Shown piece by piece: positions 15,419 to 24,536 of a stretch of 64,000 nucleotides of DNA (position 1 is the stretch's first letter; the number at the start of each line of letters is the position of its first letter). A program made the translations under genes and the position numbers. A model generated the notes under the pieces. It had not been told where the DNA came from. It did no database searches and saw nothing but the letters and a program-made list of their open reading frames with translations. Origin of the DNA: DASUHT01 sp038230835 (lineage in GTDB: Bacteria > Actinomycetota > Thermoleophilia > Gaiellales > JAICJC01); the NCBI GenBank assembly GCA_038230835.1, contig JBBRMM010000007.1, positions 1 through 64,000 of the forward strand, written 5' to 3'.

Positions 15419-16948
15419 TCAGGACGCGATCTCGACCGCCCTCGACTCGCGGATCACGGTCACCTTGATCTGGCCCGGATACTCGAGGCTGCCCTCGATC
15501 TCGCGGGCGATCTCGTGGCTGAGCAGCACCGCCGTGTCGTCGTCCACCTCCTCGGGCTTCACCATCACCCGGATCTCGCGGCCGGCCTGCATCGCGAAGC
15601 AGCGTTCGACGCCCTTCTTCGACGTCGCGATCTGTTCCAGCGCCTCGAGCCGCTGGATGTAGTGCTCCAGGCTCTCTCCGCGGCCGCCGGGTCGCGAGGC
15701 CGACACGGCGTCGGCGGCGATCACGAGCACCGCCTCGACCGTCTGCGGCTCGACGTCGTAGTGGTGGGCCTCGATGGCGTGACACACGCTCGGTGACTCG
15801 CGGAACTTCTTGGCCATCTGGGCCGAGATCACTGCGTGCGGGCCCTCCACCTCGTGGGTGACCGCCTTGCCGAGGTCGTGCATGAGCGCGGCCCGGCGCG
15901 CGGTCTTCTGGCTCGCGCCCAGCTCCGCCGCCATGATCGCCGCCAGGTGGGCGCACTCGATCGAGTGCTTGAGCACGTTCTGGCCGTAGCTGGTGCGGTA
16001 GTGCAGGCGGCCGAGGGTCTTGACCAGCTCCGGATGGACGCCGTGCACGTTGGCTTCGAAGCAGGCCTGCTCGCCGGCCTCGATGATCTTCTGCTCGATC
16101 TCCGACTTGGACTGGTAGAACATCTCTTCGATCCGTGACGGATGGATGCGGCCGTCGGCGATCAGCTTCTGGATCGTCAGCCGGGCTATCTCACGCCGCA
16201 CGCCGTCGAATCCGGACAGCACCACCGCCCCGGGCGTGTCGTCGATGATCACGTCCACTCCGGTCAGGTTCTCGAGCGATCGGATGTTGCGGCCCTCGCG
16301 GCCGATGATGCGCCCCTTGAGGTCGTCGGACGGAAGCTGCACCACCGATACGGTGGTCTCGGCCGTGTGGCTGGAGGCCGTCCGCTGGATGGCCACCGAC
16401 AGGATGTTGCGCGCCCGCTTGTCGGCTTCCAGGCGCGTTTCCTCCTCGACCTGGCGGAGCACCTTGGCCATGTCGTGCCGGGCCTCCTCCTCGATGCGCT
16501 GGAGCAGGGTGTCGCGAGCGTCGGTGGCGGTCATCCCCGACACCCGCTGCAGCTCGGCGATCTGCGAGTCGCGCGCAACCTTGAGTTCCTCTTGGAGCTG
16601 TTTGGCGTGGGCGTCGCGGTCGGCGACCGATTGCTCGCGCCGGGCCAACTCCTGTGCCTGGAGGTCGATCTGCGCCTCCTGCGTGCGCGTGCGCTCCTCG
16701 ATCGTGGCCAGTTCGGCGCGCCGGTCGGACAGCTCGCGCTCCATCTCGGAGCGCTGTGACAGGAGCTCCTCTCGCGCGGTCACCCGGGCCTCTTTCATCT
16801 GGGCCTCCGCCTGCCGGCCGGCGTCGTCCAGGATCCGTTGCGCCTCACGCTGTGCGTCCGCGACGCGGCCGGCACCCATCCGCTGATGGGCGAGGTAGCC
16901 GGCGACGATTCCGAGCACGAGCGCGAGCGGGATGAGAACAGTCTCCAC
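15419..16948 (-). CDS. rny: Ribonuclease Y
   Basis: A 509-residue membrane-anchored endoribonuclease that starts mRNA decay. An N-terminal membrane helix (3-21, 'VLIPLALVLGIVAGYLA') is followed by a long coiled coil (about 30-190), a KH domain with 'GRIIGREGRNIRSLE' (about 218-232), and an HD domain with 'HDLGKAVTHE' as metal-binding motif. The length is normal for the family. Its presence with RNase J and PNPase in this window indicates a Firmicutes-like decay system, unusual for typical actinobacteria that rely on RNase E. It is monocistronic here: recX ends about 300 bases upstream. Confidence 0.95.
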   Translation of the reverse strand: METVLIPLALVLGIVAGYLAHQRMGAGRVADAQREAQRILDDAGRQAEAQMKEARVTAREELLSQRSEMERELSDRRAELATIEERTRTQEAQIDLQAQELARREQSVADRDAHAKQLQEELKVARDSQIAELQRVSGMTATDARDTLLQRIEEEARHDMAKVLRQVEEETRLEADKRARNILSVAIQRTASSHTAETTVSVVQLPSDDLKGRIIGREGRNIRSLENLTGVDVIIDDTPGAVVLSGFDGVRREIARLTIQKLIADGRIHPSRIEEMFYQSKSEIEQKIIEAGEQACFEANVHGVHPELVKTLGRLHYRTSYGQNVLKHSIECAHLAAIMAAELGASQKTARRAALMHDLGKAVTHEVEGPHAVISAQMAKKFRESPSVCHAIEAHHYDVEPQTVEAVLVIAADAVSASRPGGRGESLEHYIQRLEALEQIATSKKGVERCFAMQAGREIRVMVKPEEVDDDTAVLLSHEIAREIEGSLEYPGQIKVTVIRESRAVEIAS

Positions 16949-17245
16949 CGCGTCTCCTTATGTGAGCTCGCCAGTCTCCGCGAGCGTGAAGTCATGAAGT
17001 CGGCGTGTGCGATCGTCCGTCGTCCGGTGACGCCGGTCAGAGGCTCGCATCGGTTCCGCAGAACGCGAAACTGGGAGGCGAACCGGCGACGAACGGCACC
17101 GGAAAGGGCGTTCCGCATACGAACCACGGCCGCCCCGCGACTCGCGAAGAGTCACACTCCGGTTCCATGGTATCCGCCTGGTGAAGCGACCGCAACGGTC
17201 GGCTCGGGTTGGCGTTCCACCGGATACGGGCCTCGCCCGGATGAC
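16949..17245. other. Upstream region of rny, no gene seen
   Basis: These 297 bases between rny and recX (both minus) carry no reading frame with convincing protein character. A short hairpin CGACCG-CAA-CGGTCG at 17187-17201 lies just after recX and could weakly end its transcript. The rny promoter must lie here but I cannot place -35 and -10 boxes with confidence. Confidence 0.4.
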
Positions 17246-17860
17246 TCACGCGTCGATGATCTGGAGCACGTCGGCGACGGTGTCCTCGTCGAAGCCGCGC
17301 CGGGCGAGGTGCGCGGCGGCGCGGCGAATGTCCGCTGCCGCGGTCGGAAGTGCGCCGAACCGGCGCTCCAGTTCGCGGCGGGCCCGCCCCGCCTCCCCCT
17401 CCGGGTCTTCGACGGAGCTGGCTTCGCCCGTCACCCCCAGCCGGGCCATGTCCGCCTCGATCCGCAGACGTCCGTGTCCGGTGTCCCGGCGATGGTGCAC
17501 CAGGGCAGCCCGAAGCGCTCGGTCGTCCACCGCCCCGATCTGCTCGAGGCGCCCGACCAGATCGTTCGCGGCGGGCTGGGAGAGGCCCCAGGAGGTGCAG
17601 CGCTCCCGCAGTTCGGCCCGTGATCGCGGACGGCGGGCGATCAGGTGCAGTGCCCGCAACTCGGCCGCGTCGAACGCAGCCTGCATGCGGAGCTCCGCGA
17701 GCGCTTGGGCACACACCTCCGTACCTGACGCGAGGTCAGCGCCCACCAGTCGTCGCTGATGCAGGCGGATCGCCTCGCCGGTCTCGAGCACCAGGTCGAT
17801 CCTGGCCTCTCCGGGTCGGGTCTCGCGGAGCGAGACGATCCGCGCCGCACCGGCGCTCAT
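17246..17860 (-). CDS. recX: RecA regulatory protein RecX
   Basis: A 204-residue, helix-rich protein coupled to recA by an ATGA overlap (ATG 17858-17860, recA TGA 17857-17859). Three-helix repeats typical of RecX are seen: 'ALHLIARRPRSRAELRERC' and 'DLVGRLEQIGAVDDRALRAALV' are the first two, and 'LARRGFDEDTVADVLQII' closes the C-terminus. RecX binds along the RecA filament and limits its activity. Being in the same transcript keeps it under the same SOS control. Confidence 0.85.
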   Translation of the reverse strand: MSAGAARIVSLRETRPGEARIDLVLETGEAIRLHQRRLVGADLASGTEVCAQALAELRMQAAFDAAELRALHLIARRPRSRAELRERCTSWGLSQPAANDLVGRLEQIGAVDDRALRAALVHHRRDTGHGRLRIEADMARLGVTGEASSVEDPEGEAGRARRELERRFGALPTAAADIRRAAAHLARRGFDEDTVADVLQIIDA

Positions 17861-18954
17861 TCGGCCTGGGCGCTCACCGCGGAGTTCTCGTTCTCGCGGG
17901 GTTCGAGATCCTCGGCGGCCACCGGCATCGTGGTCGGAGCGCTCGCCGCCCGCGGCCCGCGGATCGGCACCCGCACGTCGGGCATGCTCGCCTGGATCCC
18001 CTCCAGCACCTTGGTGGTGACGTCGGGATGCTCGACCATGAACGCTTTCACGTTCGTCCGGCCCTGTCCCAGCCGCTCGTCGCCGAACGAGAAGTACGAG
18101 CCCGACTTCTGGATCACCTTCATCTCCAGCGCGACGTCCAGCACCGAGCCTTCCCACGAGATACCCTCGCCATAGGCGATGTCGAACTCGGCCTGCTTGA
18201 AGGGCGGTGCAACCTTGTTCTTGACGACCTTCACGCGCACGCGGTTGCCGACCGCCTCGGTGCCCTCCTTGAGCGTCTCGATGCGTCGGATGTCGAGCCG
18301 GACGGACGAGTAGAACTTGAGTGCGCGGCCACCGGTCGTGGTTTCGGGCGAGCCGAACATGACCCCGATCTTCTCGCGCAGCTGGTTGGTGAAGATGCAG
18401 ATGGTGCCGGTGCGGTTGAGCGTGCCGGCAATCTTGCGCAGCGCCTGGGACATCAACCGGGCCTGCAGGCCGACGTGGGAGTCGCCCATCTCGCCCTCGA
18501 TCTCGGCTCGCGGAACGAGCGCCGCCACCGAGTCGATCACCACGACGTCGAGGGCGCCGCTGCGGATCAGCATCTCGGTGATCTCGAGTGCCTGCTCGCC
18601 GTTGTCCGGCTGCGACACCAGCAGATCGTCGACGTCCACGCCGATCCGCCGCGCGTACGAGGGGTCCATCGCGTGCTCTGCGTCGATGAAGGCGGCCAGA
18701 CCACCCTTGCGTTGAGCCTCGGCGATGACGTGGTAGCAGAGCGTGGTCTTGCCCGAGGACTCGGGGCCGAACACCTCCACCACCCTGCCCCGCGGCAGCC
18801 CGCCGATTCCCAGCGCGACGTCGAGTGACAGCGCCCCGGTCGAGACCACGTCCACATCCACGTGCGCGGCGTCGCCCATCTTCATGATCGCGCCCTTGCC
18901 GAACTGACGCTCGATCTGGCTCACAGCGGCTTCGAGGGCCTGCTCTCGCTCCAT
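17857..18954 (-). CDS. recA: Recombinase RecA
   Basis: A 365-residue recombinase. Walker A 'GPESSGKTT', Walker B-like 'DVVVIDSVAALVP', the L1/L2 DNA-binding loops ('EGEMGDSHVG', 'IGVMFGSPETTTGG') and 'IFTNQLREKIG' are intact. The C-terminal tail is acidic. The start chosen is ATG 18954, with AAGGAAAGG 9 bases upstream; an in-frame TTG at 18963 is less likely. It mediates strand exchange and stimulates LexA cleavage, and an SOS box lies upstream. recX follows with overlap. Confidence 0.97.
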   Translation of the reverse strand: MEREQALEAAVSQIERQFGKGAIMKMGDAAHVDVDVVSTGALSLDVALGIGGLPRGRVVEVFGPESSGKTTLCYHVIAEAQRKGGLAAFIDAEHAMDPSYARRIGVDVDDLLVSQPDNGEQALEITEMLIRSGALDVVVIDSVAALVPRAEIEGEMGDSHVGLQARLMSQALRKIAGTLNRTGTICIFTNQLREKIGVMFGSPETTTGGRALKFYSSVRLDIRRIETLKEGTEAVGNRVRVKVVKNKVAPPFKQAEFDIAYGEGISWEGSVLDVALEMKVIQKSGSYFSFGDERLGQGRTNVKAFMVEHPDVTTKVLEGIQASMPDVRVPIRGPRAASAPTTMPVAAEDLEPRENENSAVSAQAE

Positions 18955-19008
18955 TGCTCTCAACCTTTCCTTGCCTGCATTCTAGGTGCGGTGTGCTCGT
19001 CTGGTGTC

Positions 19009-19022
19009 CGAACACGCGTTCG
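19009..19022 (-). promoter_or_regulatory. SOS box (LexA operator) of recA
   Basis: CGAACACGCGTTCG is a perfect CGAAC-N4-GTTCG palindrome, the LexA operator of Gram-positive bacteria and actinobacteria. It lies 55 bases upstream of the recA start; a TAGAAT (18979-18984 on the minus strand) is a candidate -10. recA-recX is therefore DNA-damage inducible. Confidence 0.85.
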
Positions 19023-19069
19023 ATGAGAATGCTAGACCGTCGGTCGGACGCCGTTCAAGCGGTGGGAGG

Positions 19070-20335
19070 TCAGGAGGGCGTCGCGAGATGCGCGCGGGTC
19101 ATGTGCAGGACGGCGGTGGCCGCGCGCGCCCGGATACCGGCGCGGTCGCCGGTGAACTCGAACCTCTCCGCCACACGCCCGGCGGGCGACTCGAGGTGGA
19201 TGTGCACGAGCCCGACCGGCTTGCCGGGCGATTCGCCGCCGGGACCGGCGATCCCGGTGACCGCCACCCCGACGTCCGCCGCCAGCCGCCGGCGGGCGCC
19301 GTCCGCCATCGCGGCGGCCGTCTCCGGGCTGACCGCGCCGCTTGCGGCCAGCACCGCCGCCGGCACGTCGAGGAGCGCGGTCTTGACCTCGTCCGCATAC
19401 GCGACCACGCCGCCCACGAAGGACCGCGAGCTACCGGGAATGTCGGTCAGCATGCGCGCCACCAGCCCGCCGGTACACGATTCGGCCGCTGCGAGCGTCC
19501 ATCCTCGAGCGGCCAGCAGATCGAGCACGATCGCGGCCACCGGGCGCTCGTCGCCGGCGAACACGTGCTCGCCCAGCAGTCCGGTCAGCTCGTCTGCCAG
19601 CCGGTCGCCGTTCGCCGTTGCAGCCTGGTCGGCGCGGATGTCGATCTCGATCTCGAAGTTGCGCGCGCAGATCCCGGTCTCCACCCCCGGCGGGTCGCCG
19701 CCGAGCGAGTCGAACAGGGTGGCCACGTGCGACTCCCCGATACCGTAGGTGCGGATCAGCCGCCGGCTGCGGCGCACCGTGCGCGCGAACAGTCCGGCCA
19801 GCCGGGGATGATCGGGAGCCATCGCCCACAACCGGCGCAACTCCGAGGGCACCCCCGGCAGCACGACCACCTGGGCATCCCCGACCGCCACAACGACACC
19901 GGGCGCTGTTCCGGCGATCCCGAGCACGTCGGCGCCGGCTGGGATGTGCGCCTGCTTGCGATTGCCGTCCGTGAAACGCGCGCGGTCGAATCCGTGCCGC
20001 TCGGACATCGTGTCCGTCCACCGCGTGATCCGCTCCAGCACGTCGCCGTCGAGTACGAGATCGACCCCTGCCACGGTGGCCACCGCCTGAATCGTGCGGT
20101 CGTCGTGGGTCGGCCCGAGGCCGCCGGAGGTGACCACCAGGTCGGATCCCTGGAGCAGGTCGCGCAAGCCGGCCTCGATGTCTTCCAGCTCGTCTCCCAC
20201 GATCAGCGTGCGGGTGACGGTGAAGCCGTGTCCCTCGAGACTGCGGGCGAGGTGGCTCGCGTTGGCGTCGGAGATGACCCCGCGCAGGAGCTCGTTTCCC
20301 GTCAGCAGGATGGCGGCGGTCGGACGGGCGCTCAA
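19070..20335 (-). CDS. cinA: CinA-family nicotinamide-nucleotide amidohydrolase
   Basis: A 421-residue two-domain CinA. Residues about 1-170 form the MoCF-like COG1058 domain ('ILLTGNELLRGVISDANA', 'VVTSGGLGPTHDD', 'PGVPSELR'), and residues about 255-415 the PncC deamidase domain with 'AAESCTGGLVARMLTDIPG' and 'GGVVAYADEVK'. The known activity is deamidation of nicotinamide mononucleotide in NAD salvage, with ADP-ribose pyrophosphatase activity in the first domain. It lies upstream of recA, a long-known actinobacterial and Firmicutes neighbourhood, and overlaps the stop of the RodZ-like gene (ATGA). Confidence 0.92.
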   Translation of the reverse strand: MSARPTAAILLTGNELLRGVISDANASHLARSLEGHGFTVTRTLIVGDELEDIEAGLRDLLQGSDLVVTSGGLGPTHDDRTIQAVATVAGVDLVLDGDVLERITRWTDTMSERHGFDRARFTDGNRKQAHIPAGADVLGIAGTAPGVVVAVGDAQVVVLPGVPSELRRLWAMAPDHPRLAGLFARTVRRSRRLIRTYGIGESHVATLFDSLGGDPPGVETGICARNFEIEIDIRADQAATANGDRLADELTGLLGEHVFAGDERPVAAIVLDLLAARGWTLAAAESCTGGLVARMLTDIPGSSRSFVGGVVAYADEVKTALLDVPAAVLAASGAVSPETAAAMADGARRRLAADVGVAVTGIAGPGGESPGKPVGLVHIHLESPAGRVAERFEFTGDRAGIRARAATAVLHMTRAHLATPS

Positions 20336-21141
20336 GCGACCTTGACGACGCCAAGCCGGGTGATCCGCAGCACGCTCGCGCTGGTGGTGCCGGGCGGCAG
20401 CCTCACCGTCTTGCCGTTGACGCGCAGGCCGAGCGACGACGCAGCTCCGATCTGCGAGAGGTAGAGCGGCTTGTTCGTGCGCACCCTGATGGTGCCCCTG
20501 ACCGCTGGGTCGATCTTATAGGCACTCAGGTCGATCCCGCCGCTGACGACCGCCGGTCCGGTGACCGCGCCCGTGTGGAGCGAGACCCAGCAGGGCGCAG
20601 ACGCGGTCAGGGTGACCGTGAACCGATTGCCCTGTGTCGACTTCTTCTTGGCCGGTGCCGTCGTCGCCGACGACGGGGTGGTGTGCGGCAGCGTCCGCTG
20701 CGTGCTCGGCTGCGTCGCCGGGCCGGGCGTGTTGTTCTGTGCCCGGGGAGGACTCCCGTACTTGTTCCCCAGGAACACCAGGGCCGACAGCGCCACGATC
20801 GTCGCCAGCACGATCATGACCAGGTTCGACTCGCGGCGCTGGCGGCGGCGATGATGTGGCTGGGAGCGCGGGCGCGAGTAGATCGACTGCTCGAACTCGC
20901 GCCGCGGATCGTGGTGGCGGGAGTTGAACTCGTCGATGAAGAGCTGGCCGTCCAGGCCCAGGTACTCGGCGTAGGCACGCAGGAAGCCCTTGGCGTACGT
21001 CGGGCCGGGCAGGATGCCGAACTGCTCCTCCTCGAGCGCCCGGATGTAGCGCGAACGGATCGCGGTATCGGCCTCGACCTGGCTGTAGGCCAGCCCGCGG
21101 CGCTCTCGTGCCTCTCGCAATGCCGGTCCGATTTCAAACAT
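20332..21141 (-). CDS. RodZ-like membrane protein with N-terminal HTH
   Basis: A 269-residue protein: an HTH_25 domain at about 5-72 ('LREARERRGLAYSQVEADT', 'YIRALEEEQFGILPG', 'GFLRAYAEYLGLD'), a basic stretch, one membrane helix (107-125), a Thr/Pro-rich linker and a C-terminal DUF4115 beta domain with 'VTLTASAPCWVSLHTG'. RodZ links MreB to the cell-wall synthesis machinery in rod-shaped bacteria; no mreB is in the window. The gene is coupled to cinA. Cell-shape function is inferred from family only. Confidence 0.78.
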   Translation of the reverse strand: MFEIGPALREARERRGLAYSQVEADTAIRSRYIRALEEEQFGILPGPTYAKGFLRAYAEYLGLDGQLFIDEFNSRHHDPRREFEQSIYSRPRSQPHHRRRQRRESNLVMIVLATIVALSALVFLGNKYGSPPRAQNNTPGPATQPSTQRTLPHTTPSSATTAPAKKKSTQGNRFTVTLTASAPCWVSLHTGAVTGPAVVSGGIDLSAYKIDPAVRGTIRVRTNKPLYLSQIGAASSLGLRVNGKTVRLPPGTTSASVLRITRLGVVKVA

Positions 21142-21177
21142 GCCAGTGCACGCCCGTCAGGGCGCGTGGTCGGCAGT

Positions 21178-22074
21178 CTACCGCGACCGGGCGACGTCCG
21201 CTGCGGGCGTGCGCGGGAAGTATCGGTCGCGGAGCGCGCCGGCAACGCCCGAGCCGCTCGCCACCAGCACCGGTACGAACACATAGCCGGCGATCGTCTG
21301 ACCGCAGTCCGCCCCGCAGCTTGTCGATCCGACCAGAATCGGCCCGATCAGCCAGATGCCCACCGGAGCGAGCGGCACCAGCGCGGCGGCCATGCCCACT
21401 CGGGTTCCGAACATCAGCCCCAGCACGACCGCCTCGACCAGGAACATGATCCCGGTGTACTCCTGCGAGCCGCGAGCCGAGCCGGCGGCCACGATCAGGG
21501 CGTAGGCGCAAAGGCCGATCGCGACCGGCCAGACGTAGGCACGCGCAGGTGTGGGTGGCTGGCGGACCCCCATCACCCGGCGAACGAGCGTCGGATTGGC
21601 CGTGGCCAGCGACTCGACCGCGGCTCGTGTGAGGCCGAACTGGCTGAGCGCGGCTTCCAGCCAGTCGTCGCCACGACCGACGGCCGCCGCCAGTCGCATG
21701 CGTGCGCCCTCGCCGCTCTCGCCGAGCACGCGGTCGATGCCCAGCGTGGCCGCCCCCAGCCGCCGGTGCACGTGCTCGGGCTGAGCCGCCACCTCGACCG
21801 GGATGCCGTCCAGCGTGAATTCCCCGAACACAGCCTCCTCACCGTCCAACTGCCCGCCGTGCAGGGCGAACCCGTCCCGCTCCCCGTACGCCCGCTCGAG
21901 CACCCTGGCGAAGGCCGGCAGATCGACCGCGCGGCACACGATCTCGAGCGGCACGCCTTCGGCGGCGATGCCGAGTGGGTACGCGCCGACCACCACCGGC
22001 GTGTACGGAGCGAGCGCGTCGAGCAGCCCCGACCGCTGCACCCGTTGGTACCAGTCCTCGATCATCCGCTGCAC
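21178..22074 (-). CDS. DUF4269 domain fused to four membrane helices
   Basis: A 298-residue protein. Residues about 20-170 resemble DUF4269, a nucleotidyltransferase-like domain ('VVVGAYPLGIAAEGVPLEIVC', 'FGEFTLDGIPVEVAAQPEHV'); the usual acidic metal site 'GSDLDI' reads 'GVPLEI' here, so catalysis is doubtful. Residues about 185-285 hold four hydrophobic segments ('VWPVAIGLCAYALIVAAG', 'IMFLVEAVVLGLMFG', 'MAAALVPLAPVGIWLIGPI', 'TIAGYVFVPVLVASG'). DUF4269 proteins are normally soluble and short, so the membrane fusion is notable. Function unknown. Confidence 0.6.
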   Translation of the reverse strand: MQRMIEDWYQRVQRSGLLDALAPYTPVVVGAYPLGIAAEGVPLEIVCRAVDLPAFARVLERAYGERDGFALHGGQLDGEEAVFGEFTLDGIPVEVAAQPEHVHRRLGAATLGIDRVLGESGEGARMRLAAAVGRGDDWLEAALSQFGLTRAAVESLATANPTLVRRVMGVRQPPTPARAYVWPVAIGLCAYALIVAAGSARGSQEYTGIMFLVEAVVLGLMFGTRVGMAAALVPLAPVGIWLIGPILVGSTSCGADCGQTIAGYVFVPVLVASGSGVAGALRDRYFPRTPAADVARSR

Positions 22075-22117
22075 TGTAGAGGGCGCGGCGAGCTTGCGGG
22101 CTCGCCCAGCGCGGGTC

Positions 22118-24490
22118 TCAGAAGGGTGCCGCGGTGTCGTCGTCGGGGGGAGGAGGCGGGGCCTCGTGGTCGCCGATGATGCGGTGCAGATCTCCCTCCG
22201 AGATGAGCACGTTGCGGGCCTTGGAGCCCTCGTACCCGGACACGATCCCGCGTCGCTCGAGCATGTCGATCAGCCTCCCGGCGCGGGTGTAGCCCACCCG
22301 CAGCCTGCGCTGCAGCAGGGAGACCGAGGCGGTCTGATGCTGGGCAACCAGCCGGATGGCGTCCTCGAGCACCGGATCCTCGTCGGCCGACAGCTCCTCC
22401 GCCTCGACGTCGGAGGGCAGCTCGAGCAGTTCCTCCTCGAACGTGGGCTCACCCTGCCGGCGGCAGGCCTCCACGATCAGCCGGGTCTCCTCCTCGGAGA
22501 TGTACGCGCCCTGCACGCGGGCCAGCTTGGATGTCCCCAGCGGCTTGTACAGCATGTCCCCCTGCCCCAGCAGGGCCTCGGCGCCGTTCACGTCGAGGAT
22601 CACCCGCGAGTCGGTCTGCGACGACACCGCAAACGCGATCCGGGACGGGACGTTGGCCTTGATCATGCCGGTGATCACGTCCACCCGAGGGCTCTGCGTG
22701 GCGAGCACCAGGTGGATGCCGACGGCCCGCGACTTCTGCGCCAGCCGGATGATGGCGTCCTCCACCTCGGTCGGCGACACCATCATCAGGTCGGCCAGCT
22801 CGTCGATCACGACCAGGATGTAGGGCATGGTGTCCTCGCCGCGGGACGAGCGGCGGTTCATCTCGGCCAGGTTGCGGGCCTTGGCGGCGCCCATCAGCTC
22901 GTAGCGGCTCTCCATCTCGCGGACGACGTTCTGCAGCACCAGGGACGCATTCTTCATGTTGGTGACGACCGGCGTCAGCAGGTGCGGGATCGACTCGTAG
23001 TGGTTGAGCTCGACTCGCTTCGGATCGACGAGGATCATGCGCACCTCGTCGGGTGTGGCCCGCAGCAGGATCGAGCTGAGGATGGCGTTGATGCAGCCGG
23101 ACTTGCCGGAGCCGGTGGTGCCCGCGATCAGCAGGTGCGGCATCTTCGCCAGGTCGCAGGCCACGCCGTGGCCGGCGATGTCCTTGCCGAGCCAGGCGGT
23201 GAGCGGGCTCGATCCGGCGGGCGGCTCGGTGTACACGTCACCCAGCGTGACCAGGTTGGCCGACAGGTTGGGCACCTCCACGCCGACCGCCTGCTTGCCG
23301 GGGATCGGGGCCAGAATGCGGATCTCCGTCGTCGCCAGGGCGTAGGAGAGGTCGTCTCGCAACTGCGACACGCGGTTCACCTTGGTCCCGGAGGCCAGCT
23401 GGAGCTCGTACCGCGTCACCCGAGGCCCGCTCACCATCCCGACCAGCCGCGCCTCGACGCCGAAGCTTCCGAGTGCCTCGAGCAGTTGGCGGGCGACCTT
23501 CTCGTGATCCTGGGAGCTGGTCTTGGTCACACGACCCTTCTTCAGGATCCCGGCCGGCGGCAGCTTGTACGGGATCCGCGGAGCCATGATCGAGATCCCC
23601 AGCGCGGGCGTGACGTCATCGGCATCAGTGCTGGTGTCGATGGCGATCGAGGGCTCGGTCGGCTCGTCCGCATCGGCGTCCACCGCATCGGCCGCGGCGG
23701 GGATCGGGAATTCGTGATCGGCCGGGACCCCCGCGTCGGGCAGGTCGGCGAAGATGTCGGCGAACTCGCGGCTGCCGTCCAGCGGCGGCCCCTTCGCAGC
23801 CGGATCCTTGGGCCGGGGAACGGCGCGCAGGGTCGGCCGCGAGCTGGGCCGCTCGCGGTACAGACGCACGACCTCCTCCGAGAGTCGAGCTCCGGCGCCG
23901 GCCGCGCGCACCACCCTCTGGCCAGAGGAGCGCATCGCCAGCCCGATCGAGCCGCCGGTGATCAGCACGCCCGCGGCCAGCAGACTGAGGACGACCAGGA
24001 TCGACACACCGACAGGGCCGACCAGCCCCTCGAGCATGATCCGCAGGTAGGTGCCGGCGAGCCCGCCGTGGTGCTCGGCCGTGAGTGTGGAGCGAGTCGA
24101 AAGGGCGAGCACCGCTCCCACCCCGAGCAGCACCGCGCCGCTGCGCAGCGGGCGCACGCGGGGAAGCTGCGAGCGTACGAAGACGGCGGCGCCGGCGAGC
24201 ACCAGGACGACCGGGGCGGCGGCGGCCACGCGCCCCACCAGCAGATGCAGGAACCCGTCCGCCTTGGCCCCCACCACGCCGCCGTTCCAGCTCAGGTACT
24301 CCACGAAGCCCAGGAAGACGCCGAGCGCCATCAACGAGGCGCCGATCAGATCGCTGCGGTGCTGGAACGAGTTGCGGCTCGGCGCCCGTTTCCGCTGGGG
24401 GGTCGTTGAGCGGAGGGGGGTCGTGCGCGGGCGCCGAGCCGTCTTTGAACCAGCGGCGCGATGGGGTCGTCGCGTCGTTGTTCTGGCCAT
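22118..24490 (-). CDS. ftsK: DNA translocase FtsK/SpoIIIE
   Basis: A 790-residue septal DNA pump. The N-terminus has about four membrane helices (45-185), a linker to about 300, then the alpha/beta motor with Walker A 'AGTTGSGKSGCINAI', Walker B 'ILVVIDELADLMM' and 'RIAFAVSSQTDSRVILD', and a C-terminal winged-helix gamma domain ('HQTASVSLLQRRLRVGYTRA') that reads KOPS-like sites. It resolves chromosomes at division. The linker is short compared with enterobacterial FtsK. The gene is last in a minus run after the heme O synthase gene, with 46 bases between them. Confidence 0.95.
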   Translation of the reverse strand: MARTTTRRPHRAAGSKTARRPRTTPLRSTTPQRKRAPSRNSFQHRSDLIGASLMALGVFLGFVEYLSWNGGVVGAKADGFLHLLVGRVAAAAPVVLVLAGAAVFVRSQLPRVRPLRSGAVLLGVGAVLALSTRSTLTAEHHGGLAGTYLRIMLEGLVGPVGVSILVVLSLLAAGVLITGGSIGLAMRSSGQRVVRAAGAGARLSEEVVRLYRERPSSRPTLRAVPRPKDPAAKGPPLDGSREFADIFADLPDAGVPADHEFPIPAAADAVDADADEPTEPSIAIDTSTDADDVTPALGISIMAPRIPYKLPPAGILKKGRVTKTSSQDHEKVARQLLEALGSFGVEARLVGMVSGPRVTRYELQLASGTKVNRVSQLRDDLSYALATTEIRILAPIPGKQAVGVEVPNLSANLVTLGDVYTEPPAGSSPLTAWLGKDIAGHGVACDLAKMPHLLIAGTTGSGKSGCINAILSSILLRATPDEVRMILVDPKRVELNHYESIPHLLTPVVTNMKNASLVLQNVVREMESRYELMGAAKARNLAEMNRRSSRGEDTMPYILVVIDELADLMMVSPTEVEDAIIRLAQKSRAVGIHLVLATQSPRVDVITGMIKANVPSRIAFAVSSQTDSRVILDVNGAEALLGQGDMLYKPLGTSKLARVQGAYISEEETRLIVEACRRQGEPTFEEELLELPSDVEAEELSADEDPVLEDAIRLVAQHQTASVSLLQRRLRVGYTRAGRLIDMLERRGIVSGYEGSKARNVLISEGDLHRIIGDHEAPPPPPDDDTAAPF

Positions 24491-24536
24491 TGACGGTCAG
24501 ATTCGCCGCCCCCCAGGCGACTCCTTCCCGCAGATT

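Noticed and set aside
16958..17155. A 65-codon minus-strand frame upstream of rny
   Set aside because: Arg/Ser-rich, no ribosome site, no domain; it resembles random high-GC sequence.
17246..19015. A 589-codon minus-strand frame joining recX to sequence upstream
   Set aside because: Above 17860 this frame is an out-of-register shadow of recA. The real recX begins at ATG 17860, overlapping the recA stop.
21803..24409. An 868-codon plus-strand frame opposite ftsK
   Set aside because: It is the antisense shadow of ftsK, rich in His, Gly, Arg and Val as expected for the reverse frame of a high-GC gene, with no domain.
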